Of a stretch of DNA of 64,000 nt, positions 54,573 to 64,000 are shown piece after piece. The stretch's first letter is position 1, and every line of letters starts with the position of its first letter. Below the pieces are notes generated by a model, which saw only the letters and a list, made by a program, of their open reading frames with translations, was not told where the DNA came from and made no database searches. This DNA is from Daphnia pulex (Eukaryota > Arthropoda > Branchiopoda > Diplostraca > Daphniidae): NCBI RefSeq assembly GCF_021134715.1, contig NC_060026.1, positions 14,437,001 through 14,501,000 on the forward strand. The letters run 5' to 3'. The translations under genes were made by a program, and so were the position numbers.

Positions 54573-56930
54573 TCATAATGATGACGTAGGCCTACTGAGA
54601 TTTTTCAGTTCACGGCGAAGTAACTTTCCAGTGTTGGTCTTGGGAATCGAGTCGAGGAAGACTACGCCGCCCTTCAACTTTTTGTGAGGAGCAACTTTGA
54701 CGTCGACGAATTCAGCGATATCTTCTTTAGACACCGCGACTCCCTTCTTCTTGACCACGTAAGCGCGTGGAAGTTCACCAGCAATCTCATCTGGTACACC
54801 GATAACTGCGACATCCGAAACACCAGAATGGCGTCGTATAACATCTTCCAGTTCTGAAGGAGACACCTGGATAATCAAACGGATACAAAAATGACATTTT
54901 GTTATACTGTCAGAAAAAAGCCGTCAAATATGTAAACAAACCTGAAGCCCCTTCACTTTGATGAGCTCTTTCAACCGGTCGACGACGAAAAATTGATTTT
55001 CTTCGTCGTAATAAACAATGTCTCCGGTGTGAAGCCATCCATCGCTGTCGACAGTTTCTCTGGTGGCCTTTTCGTTGTTGTGGTAACCTTTCATCATTTG
55101 CGGGCCCCGCACACACATCTCGCCTTGTTGGCCAGGCCCCAAGGATTCACCGGTCTCAACGTCCACAACTTTGACTTGGGTCCGAGACAGCGGCTCTCCA
55201 AACGAACCGATTTTGTTGTTCACTGTTGGGCTCAAATGAGTCACTGAAGATGTTTCAGTCATCCCGTAACATGGAAATCAAAACACACAGTAACAACACA
55301 GCAAACAGAGATGAAGTGTAATCGACTAATTTCGTATACCTTCTTGCATCAATAAATCGGGCTTGCCCAAACGCTCGATTAGCATGTTGGCAACCGCCGG
55401 TCCCAGTGGTGCAGCGCCGATAATGATGGTATGCAATCGGCGAAAGGAATCCAATTTCAAATCAGGGCGAACTGAGAGGTACGAAACCAACGGAGGAACG
55501 AGTTGCAACATCGTAGGCTGTAAGTAGAATCGATAAAAGTTTATAAATGTAAAAGCTAAAAATCGTCACCACTAAATTTATAGTTGTATTTACTCGATGT
55601 TGGTGAACATTTTCCAGGAAAGATTCGCTTTCAAAACGAGGTAGAGTCACCAACTTGGCGCCATGATCTAAGCCGGTCAGCATCACGCTCACCATCCCAT
55701 ATATGTGGAAAAACGGGAGCACACAAACGAAGACCTCTTGCAAATCTGACGCATCACCTGAAGAAATATTCGAGCGAAAATTTTACAAAAATGTGACCAA
55801 GGAAATTTGTCGAAGATCTTTACAGTTTGTTGCTGGACAAGAAGATACTTTCATCGTTCCTGGATGCTCGATTTGTTGAATGTTGGCGGTAACATTTGCA
55901 TTCGTAAGCAAAACGCCCTTGGGAAGACCTGTTGTTCCGCTGTTTAAAAATATCAAAATAGTTTAATGACTGGTGTTTTATGGAAATTATTTTAAAAAAA
56001 TACCTTGAATAGGGTAACACAAATGTGTCCATCGAAGGATCAATCTGTCAGAGGAAATTTACCTTTGTTAGCTCCAAAGTACATAAACTGTCTTTTATAA
56101 ACCTTTATGTTCTCGTCGAAAAGGTCACCGGAATCCTGCAACATTTCCCAAATGGAAGTGAAACCTTCTTCAGGATTTCCCAGGACAATAAGACGACGTA
56201 ATTCCGGGCACAGTTGAGCCACTTGGCGGAGTGTTCCCGTCAATTGCGGAATGGTCACGACGACGGTGGTATTTGAATTTTTCAATTGGCGCGTAATTTC
56301 TTCCACGGTGTAAATAGGATTCACGGTGGTAACGGGCATTCCGATGCCGGCCGCCCCGAGTAAAACAATTGGAAATTCCGGAAGGTTCGGAAGAATCATT
56401 CCGAATACTTCACCTTTCTTAAAACCCATTCGAACTAGAGCACTGCCGAAACGGCGGACCAATTCACGTACCTTGTCATAAGAGTACTTCCGTCCTGTGA
56501 GCCCACATTCCTGCAACAATTAATTAGCTTAAATATTAACACAGTCAAAAGTGATAACCTTACTAACCGGTGGGGGGGCATTTAGAATTAGAAACACTCA
56601 ACTTCGCTTCGAAGGATTGGGGTACATGGATGGCCTTACCAAAGCTGTAAGATTGGGCCATAAAGAAGCTCGTTCGAAGAATCGCTGCACCACCGTTTGA
56701 TTGTGGAGGTAACAATCTGCGTGGCGGGAGTAAACGATGTGCTTTTCTATCTTTTTCAACGACGATGGAGCAGTAATGACGCTAGTAGTCACCAAAGACT
56801 TTGATTGGTGCTGAACTTGATTCAATTTCGTTAGGTGCTTAGTAGGTCCGGTTGTGATACGAAAGGAATAAACCAACGCATTCAAACCGACTTTAAAAGG
56901 TTTTAGAAGAGGCGATCGGAAACCCATCAT
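54573..56930 (-). CDS. 4CL/luciferase-like acyl-CoA synthetase (ANL superfamily)
   Basis: Eight coding segments (56930-56640, 56510-56103, 56044-56004, 55939-55824, 55757-55594, 55517-55340, 55270-54942, 54866-54573) sum to 606 residues in one frame. The AMP-binding motif YSSGTTGLPKG is split across segments 3 and 4. Later motifs are PFFHIYGM, YGMTETSSVTH, DGWLHTGDIVYYDEE, VVDRLKELIKVKG and the C-lobe lysine segment IPKTNTGKLLRREL. The enzyme makes an acyl-adenylate and then acyl-CoA; the substrate cannot be read from sequence, and insect relatives act on fatty or aryl acids. The N-terminus is extended by about 60 residues, basic and Ser/Thr-rich, possibly mitochondrial targeting; the C-terminus SSL is not a good peroxisomal signal. 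The intron before YGMTE (55271-55339) ends in AT, not AG. No alternative acceptor keeps the frame. Confidence 0.87.
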
Positions 56931-59587
56931 CTCCCGATTTAGCTAACAAGTTTTGATAAGTAGAGCGTGAATATTAATTTAGTCTGTCAATTTGAAAGTA
57001 ATAAAATTTACCTGCGGGTCCAGTAGTTCAAAAAGGAGCTGAATCCTGGCAACTGTTGTTTGTTCAGCTCTCTGTCAAAGACAATGTTTGCAATCCTGTC
57101 AGAACTTGGACATTAGACTCGTCCTTGAGTTGCATGGATACTTAGGGCTTTGGTGCAGGGTGTTTGCACTAAGATTGATAGCAATTTTCAAAGAAACAGC
57201 TCGAAGAACAAGAGACAAACGTGCTGGAATCGTAGATTTCTGTCCCACTGCGAAAGGAGGTAAATGTTAGTAAACGTGCTGTCTTCGTTGGTGACCTGCG
57301 AAGTCCCGAGATACTTACTAAATACTTATAAATACTTACACTAAATACTTATAAAATGATGCAATCGTTATCAAACAGAAATACTATCAAAATGATTTCT
57401 TGAGAATTGTAATAAGTATCAAAAAGACACGAGGTACAAAGAAATTCACAATAAATAGTATTGTTGTTTTTTTTGGAGGCCGTTGTATGCATGTATGTAT
57501 AGTAATAATAATAATATGATAGGTCGATAAAGGTGGAGAGTACAAATGAACCAAGGAAGGCAAAAATGTTGATAGGAATAATCTGAATGATTCCACGAAA
57601 AAGCCGGAAGGGAAGTTAAAGACATACGATACCAATGCTGTACATAACAAATTAGTTATTCTGCAATTTGCATCCTGAATTGGACCCCCTCCTTCCTCAA
57701 AAAAAAATTTAATAAAATTGAAATCATAGAAAATTCAATTTTTTTAAAAAGGAAACCAAACCACCTGCGCACGGGCTTCACCAGCGGCTGGTTAACTCCT
57801 ATCTAATACAAAAACATCGGGACATACTTTTTGAGGGGTAAAATAATGAAGCACAAAATTGATCGACAAAAGATCGCGTTTCCCTATACACAGCAACACA
57901 ATTATTTCTCACATCTCAGCAGCAACAAAACAATTGTCTCTAATCGAAATTCCCAACGAATTCTGTCACTTTCTTTTTGATCCCCGTGTAGTTTTTTTCT
58001 CATATTAATTGGGATTAAAAATAAGAAACAATCATTTTAAAAAAAGATAATAAGTGATATCAAAACCACGAAACGGCTGATTGGGGTTTGAAAAAAAGGT
58101 TCAAAGAAATGACATCAAATTGGATAAATGGTCCGCACGTCATTGCTGGAGATTATGGAAGTTTCAGAACAAGGAAGATAAGTCAATGAACTGAGTAGGA
58201 CAACAGAGAAGAATAGACACCAATTGTTCTCCATTTCCCAGACAGTACAACAATAAACCGAACCTATAACTCCCCCCCCCCCCTTTGAAAGAAATGACAC
58301 GCGAAAATGTTGCACGACAAACACGGCGCAACTCTTTGCATAGCGTTTTCTTGTGAAGGTTTTTGAAAAATAAAAACCCAAGCGGTTCAACACCTTCGTG
58401 CACAACTTAAAATAAAACCCCAAACATAAAAAGTCATTAGTTGATGGAGGCACAGCACACTCACACACACACACACAGAGCAGTAGTAATAGTAATGTAA
58501 CCGTGGGGGGACACCGTAGATATAGTATAAGATGGACACAGCATGAACACAGTAGGGAAAATGTATAACGAACACACTTAAAAAAAAAGTCACGACGAAG
58601 AAAGGCGGGACGTCGACGGGAAATCAACAACAACAACAAAAGCATATCGCGCATTATGAAATTTGAATTGTTTCATACAGACAATAAAAAAAGACACGAC
58701 GGAGAAGAAGAAAAAAAAACGAAAATCATTTCTCATATGATGCATATTTACGAGTTCAGTAGAGTCTCTCTCGACTCGGCGACGCTCGGCGTCTCCCTCA
58801 ACATGGGGAGGCTTTCGGCGTGACGGAGGTCAAGAACTTAGAAATTGGTTTGCAGTTTTTCTGTCTTGTTTTGTTTTGTTTTTTTCATCAATACGCAACA
58901 CAAAAAAACGGTTTTGGAATAGCAGCTGTCATTTCTTTTCCCCCCTCCATTGCGTGGTCAAAAAATAAAACGAGGCAACTTTTCGTCGACAACCGGAAGA
59001 GAAAAAAAAACAGCGTGAGAAGATCACGCAATAAGTCATTCCGGTATCAAAAGTACATTTCACGCATCAAAAGGGTTAGTCCAACATAATCGGAGTTAAC
59101 GAATTCATGGAATATTAAATTTCCTACTGAACTAAATCAAAAGTCACGTCACACGTACAAGAAAAAAAAAACAGTCGGGTTTACAAACGTGAAAGAAAAG
59201 AGAGATACAATCATTGCCAGATTTTTGCGTTTGTTTTTAAGAAAAAAAGATGAGAGATTGCTGATTTGCATATAACGATGTCACTTCCGTGTTCCAGGAT
59301 TTGCCCGATATGTGCCGCGGATGTTTCTTATTAAATTTGTGTTTTTTCCTGTCCGATTTCATTTAAAAAAAGGAAGAAGAGGAAACATTTCTCTGCCGTG
59401 TGGTCCCAATTACTTCGCCGATATTCAGGATACAAGAAGAAGAAGATGAAGGAAGAAGAAAGATGGAAGGAATGCTGAGACCGGAATCATTCCCCACCAT
59501 TTTTGTTTTGGGTAAAAAATAGTCGCGCGGGAATAATAAGAGATGAGGAGGAGGAGGAGAGACATACTTTTTTGTTGTGTGTTGTGT
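56931..59587. other. Acyl-CoA synthetase upstream region and long DGK 3' flank
   Basis: No coding gene is supported in 2.7 kb. Next to 56931 is the synthetase leader. From 59587 leftwards the sequence is most simply the DGK 3' UTR, rich in A and T runs with a CA microsatellite at 58462-58477. A 179-codon minus-strand frame at 58115-58654 is low-complexity Leu/Cys/Phe read-through and looks accidental. Confidence 0.5.
58462..58477. repeat. CA dinucleotide microsatellite
   Basis: About eight CA units in succession, flanked by further CA-rich sequence, in the probable 3' UTR of the DGK gene. Confidence 0.8.
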
Positions 59588-62500
59588 TTAAGAGGATTGA
59601 TGAGATAACCGGGCATTCTCTTTGATCTCCAAAATGGCCTGCTGGATGCGCTTGATGTGGCCGACTTTGTGGATGCCCAACTCTTTCAGATCGCGTCGCT
59701 CCAAGGTGAGTAGCTCCGAGCCGCGGATGTCGTGCCGGATAAAGTCGTCGCGGTACTCGTCCAACTGGAGGGATTCCAGCCAAACAGCCACTTCGCCGTT
59801 GCCCCACAGGTGGACGTTGAGGCTCAGATCGACCGATGAGGACGCGTTGACCGGCCCGGCGCTTCGGCCGCCACCACCGCCGGAACTGCCTCCGCTAGCG
59901 CTGACTCCGCTTTCAGAGGATCCCATATCCGAGTGCCGATGACCCTGACTGGCCGAACGGGAGCGAGATTCGGCTGGCCGGCGGAATTTGAGTCGGAACA
60001 AGCTACTACCACCACCACCACCACTACTGTTACCACCACCACCACTATGACTTCCGGTGACGCCGCCACCACCACCACCCCCACCGCTAGACTTGACGGC
60101 TCGCGATTTCTTCTCCGACATCTGTTTGATAAAAAAAAATGAGACAAAAAAAAAAATGGATGGGCAAAAAAGACCAAAACCGGTGTGAGTTTCATTAGTG
60201 CAAAGTATTAACACGCCATGCAAAAGGCTTTCTAGATTTTAGTTTCGTTTTAGGATTATTAAATGTTTGTGGTTAGCGATGGATGGAAATGAAATGAGCG
60301 TTTGATTTCAGGTTAAATCTAATGAAGGTGATGATGATGAAATGAGAGGGTTAGTGATGAAGGGAGAAAGGATCGATTCGTTTTAGGGCCAGCAGGGTCG
60401 GATAGGTTTGGGCACTTTGCTCTTGTTGGTGGGAGCAGGGCTGGGTGGAGTGGAAGAGGACGAAGAAGACGGAGTGGGTGAAGAGGAATTGGAGCCTACT
60501 TCTTCCGACGTGATAAAGTGCACCAGGCCGTTGATGTCGGTGCATTTGCGCAGCTCGCAGACCACGTGCGACAACGAAGAAGCCAATTTCTTTTCCTGGT
60601 TGGGCCGCAAGTTCTGCCAGATCAAAAACATCCATTAGTTGCCCGGCACCCAATCGATCGAAAAGGATCAACTCACGTAAAGGGCTGCTCTCTCTTTGAG
60701 GAAGTGATCCGTTTCCAGGTGAAGTTGGCGGACGACATTGACCAAGTCGGTCAGGTGAAGGCGCAAACTCGGCTGCAGAAGACCACAATAGACAATCATC
60801 GATCCATTTCAATTAAAATAAAATATGAATGAAATCTTACTCCTTCGATGATTTTGCCACCCGGATGCATCTTGTCCAGCATCGTCGAGGCTTGAGTAGC
60901 AAGGCTGTACAGCTCCTGGTCCAAATCCGGTTGACTGATGGCCAACAACCGGACGTACCTACCAACCAACAATCAACGAAATAATTTAGTGAAAAAACTG
61001 TTTTAATGTCTAACACTTAAATCTTTTTTAAAACTCACCTGACTAGAGCTGTGGTAGCTTCGAGGAAGGTAATAAGTACGTGATTCTCGTCGTCGCTAAG
61101 TGAAGTGCCGTGCAACATCTTGTGGCCGGCAACCAGTTGGTATCGCTGCTGTTTCTCTTGCCAAGCTTCCAGTGATCGTTCCAGGGCCTGGAAAACACAT
61201 GGGGGGATTAACAATATGGTTTGGTTAATCGATCAATCAAAATACCCTGTTGCGGCAGAGCATCTGCATGCGATTCTTGTGGACGATGCGGATGAGTCCG
61301 GGCGGCTGGAGCCAGGCCTCGCCGTCCACCTGGACGGGCACGCCCTCATCGCCCAGAATGGTGATCTTGACAGAGTGGCACTGGGCGATCCTGTGGTGTT
61401 GAAGATTGATGATCCGCGAGGCGGCCATCTGAACCGATCCGAAAACGGCCACCACCTCCAGGACTCGATCGTCGAAGCTGGGAGCGATGAAACAGTCGTC
61501 CTCCTTGTTACCTCCCCAAAAATTGGTTCCACCCATAAAACTAAAAACAAGAGAAAAGAGAAAAGAAATGAAAAACGGAATTGATTTAAAAATCGATTCA
61601 AATAGATAGCGGAATCTACCTGGGGATGTTGAGCACGACGATGCCTTGCAGGCTGGGCAAAGGTATCCGGGTACCATCACATTCCAAGAGAACCCGCTGT
61701 TCCAAATTCTTGTAGGTTTTCTGTAATTCAATCAATCAAAAAAATGAGAAAGTCACACAATCACAATTGTCGACATGCAACATCACGACCGACAGACGTC
61801 ACGGAGTGAGCGGAGAGAGAACCCAATTCCAGCAGTCAGACACTCACCTGGAGCCATTCTTTGCTGCCAAGGACTCCGTACCACATGTAGTTGCGTGCCC
61901 TCGATCGGCACTTCTCCGGATGCTCTTCGCGCTTCATGTGGAAATCCAACGTAATTTTGGCGTCGATCCCGATCCCGAAATAGGAATTCATCACGCACTT
62001 TTCATCCATCATGTCCCTGCAAGTGCCAACCATCGTCGACGAATATAGACGTCAGATAATCGATAATTGAATTAGTCGAGTCGACGACGGGAAACATCAA
62101 TAATTTGAAAAATATAAACAACTTACGCCGGATCTTCCTCGACATCCATCAGAGGAGAGACGGCGGCGCAAAGGGCGTCGGCATTGGCCAGGAGCACTTT
62201 ACTGATTAATCCGCCCGTTTCCACGTCTGGCAAATGAAGACATTAAATATTCATTAAACGGGGGAAAAAAAAGCTAAAAGGGAAAATTGGCCGGCTAAAA
62301 GGTCATTAATTCCGGAAGCCGGAAGCATTATCAATGAATCGCAATGCGTTGGCGCTGTTCAATGTTTTACGTTTCAAAAGAAGAAGTAGAAGAAGAGAAA
62401 GTTAAAGTCCCCCAAAACAATTGAGAATCAAATAGTCGGAAGAGTGTGCAGTTTGAGAGAAGGAGAAGAAGAAGGAAGTTGAAAGGAAGCCGGAAGGTAT

Positions 62501-64000
62501 ATAAGAAAAAGGAATAAGATCAAAGTAAGTTTCCCTTGCCAGCGTCAGGCAAACACCCCCCCCCCCCCCCCCCCGGAAAATGTTAAAGCTTACTAGGCCA
62601 CATAGGAAGGGTAACGAGTGGGTTGATGATGGGCATTTTCCGTTTCTTAACGGCGGCAGCGCCGGAGCTGATGGCCTCCCTCTCTCTGCCCGAGTGGTGT
62701 TGGCCGTCGACGGTCGACTCGTCCGGACTGGGCGGCCGCTGGCCGTGATGGTGGTGGTGCTGACTCGACGGCTGGTTGTGGCTGTCTGCAGAGGACAAGA
62801 TGGAAGCCAATGAAGCGTGAACCGACGCTCCGCACGCCGTGCCAGCCGCGGAATCAATGGAGCCGGCGGCCGAGGAGGCCAGCAAAGTGGATCCGCTCGA
62901 AATCCTCCGCGACGCTGTCGGAGAAGGTTGAAGTGTTGACGACGTGGCTGGCGACACGGGCACAAGCAGCCGAGACTTGGCCAAACTGTCGGGCACGTCA
63001 CCGCTGCTGCCCGTTGCCCGTGTCGCAGTCAGCCAGGGTGAAACCGTCGGTTCGGTCTCGTGACACAACAGCGAACCACTCGGTCGTGTCGGTGTGAGTC
63101 TACTAGTGGGTGTAGGTGAACGAGAGGTGGTGACCAGGAGGTTCGGTGGTGGTGATTGTGGTGATTGTGGTGATTGTGGTGGTGGTAAGGTGGTAAGAGA
63201 GGTGGTCTGTGCATGCCTCCTAGCACGTTTGTCGGCTTCGAAAACAGGATTCCAAACAGCAAGAAATACCCAGTTGAGGAGAAAACAAAAAGAGACAAAT
63301 GGAAGATTTGGAGAAACAAAAGGGATTGGTTTTTTTCTTTCTTTCGTTTAATGTTACGGTACGTGTAAGTTTAGACTCTTTTTTAAATTAAATTAAAAAA
63401 GGGTGTTAACATTCTAGAAATAAAAAGATAAGAGACAAAAACACCAACAAGTTACAAGACACCAAAGACACCAGACATTCCCAGGTAGAATTAAAGCGTG
63501 AAAGGATTTTCTTTCGATTACTTTTGTACCGGATGGAAAATATACAAGGAACAGTCAGGTTTGTTCTATCCATCGAGGATTCGGGAAACCAAATAAAGCC
63601 GACGACAACTAAACATGCGAACCGTTACACAATCAGGTGGGAAATTTCGAATTGTTGTTATCGGGTCAAAGTTTTTGACTAAAGACGGAAGGAGTTGGAT
63701 TAGGAATCCGGATTCCCGATTCGTCGTCTAATTGGTGTGTGTTTCGTCTTCCGTCACGTTGTGTGCGTAATGACTGGGAAATGTTTGTTTTTGTCAAGAA
63801 AAATTGAAATGAGTCCCAGTACCTCGTGCGGCAGCTGCCGAGTTGGTCCGCTCGACGACGGGCTCCTCGGCTCCTTCGACGATCCGTTCGCCCAGTCGGG
63901 CGATGGCGGCCGTCTCCAAAGCTGTTTCCTCTTCCACTTGGTCTAGGTCTTCCTCTTCTTCCATTTCTCGCTCTCGATCGGCCCTCGTTCGCGTGTCTTC
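59588..64000 (-). CDS. DGKH/DGKD: Diacylglycerol kinase eta/delta, C-terminal part (runs off the window)
   Basis: The N-terminal and catalytic exons lie beyond 64000. In the window, in gene order: an acidic block near 63990-63823, a Ser-rich low-complexity block about 63060-62600, then the accessory kinase domain (about 62230-61040) with [55 protein letters not shown] and [15 protein letters not shown]. Helical exons include 60772-60677 and 60613-60500. The last exon, 60121-59588, holds a Gly-rich linker and a SAM domain ([35 protein letters not shown]) like that of DGK delta/eta. DGKs phosphorylate diacylglycerol to phosphatidic acid at membranes; the SAM domain oligomerises the enzyme. If the 60500 donor is not used, the frame reads on through a Ser/Pro tail to a stop at 60384, giving a form without SAM. 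Confidence 0.9.
62556..62574. repeat. Poly(C) homopolymer, 19 bases
   Basis: Nineteen consecutive cytosines lie in the DGK intron just downstream (minus sense) of the Ser-rich exon. The true length may be uncertain. Confidence 0.9.
63145..63187. repeat. Tandem 9-mer (GTGGTGATT-type) repeat in a DGK intron
   Basis: Several near-identical copies of a GGTGATTGT unit run directly into GGT triplets. The array lies between two DGK exons and should be intronic. Confidence 0.75.

Noticed and set aside
55271-55339. U12-type explanation for the AT-ending intron
   Set aside because: The donor GTATACGA is not ATATCCTT or GTATCCTT and no TTCCTTAAC branch site is seen.
58115-58654. Minus-strand open frame of 179 codons with Leu/Cys-rich runs
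   Set aside because: It is low-complexity, driven by CA and CCC microsatellite sequence in the probable DGK 3' UTR, with no splice logic or homology.
59933-60142. Thr-rich plus-strand frame
   Set aside because: It is the complement of the Gly-repeat linker in the DGK SAM exon and has no independent support.

Overview
The window is animal nuclear DNA with short (about 60-75 bp) GT-AG introns, small AT-rich gaps between genes and no bacterial or phage signatures. Gene content (a thyroid-receptor-like NR1A receptor, an eye-type arthropod G-beta, a PVR-like receptor kinase, a midline-fasciclin/TGFBI protein) and the compact introns point to a branchiopod crustacean, most likely Daphnia. The species assignment is inference.

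Layout, left to right. Two genes lie on the plus strand: a secreted coiled-coil protein ending in a C1q domain (937-3422) and a PDGFR/VEGFR/Pvr-type receptor tyrosine kinase with four Ig-like domains (6841-10473). Everything after that is on the minus strand: a damaged, 5'-truncated BRIP1/FANCJ helicase locus (12059-14557), mitochondrial ATP synthase subunit g (15940-16623), a thyroid-hormone-receptor-like nuclear receptor (17456-18800), a small secreted Ala/Pro/Tyr-rich protein with a clear TATA box (19571-20295), a visual-type G-beta (21044-22943), an 18-kb outer-arm axonemal dynein heavy chain of the DNAH5/8 class (23558-41464), a coiled-coil two-finger C2H2 protein (42470-43995), a signal-peptide/EMI/four-FAS1 matrix protein (44584-49089), NUB1 (51602-53984), a 4CL/luciferase-like acyl-CoA synthetase (54573-56930) and the C-terminal part of a DGK eta/delta kinase that runs off the right edge (59588-64000+).

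There is no operon logic. The shared themes are signalling (receptor kinase, DGK, nuclear receptor, G-beta), sensory cells (dynein, G-beta) and extracellular matrix or immunity (C1q, FAS1).

I joined exons by hand and checked reading phase at every junction for ten genes: C1q, RTK, ATP synthase g, the nuclear receptor, the Ala/Pro/Tyr protein, G-beta, the zinc-finger gene, FAS1, NUB1 and the acyl-CoA synthetase. All joins keep frame. Two loci break the rules. BRIP1 has a 1-nt deletion, an 11-nt insertion and no Walker A half. The synthetase has an intron that must end in AT rather than AG to keep its most conserved motif. The strongest leads for new biology are the BRIP1 decay, the AT-ending intron, the altered ligand and AF-2 residues of the thyroid-receptor-like protein, the Ser/Pro-rich insert in the dynein tail, and the optional SAM-domain ending of the DGK.
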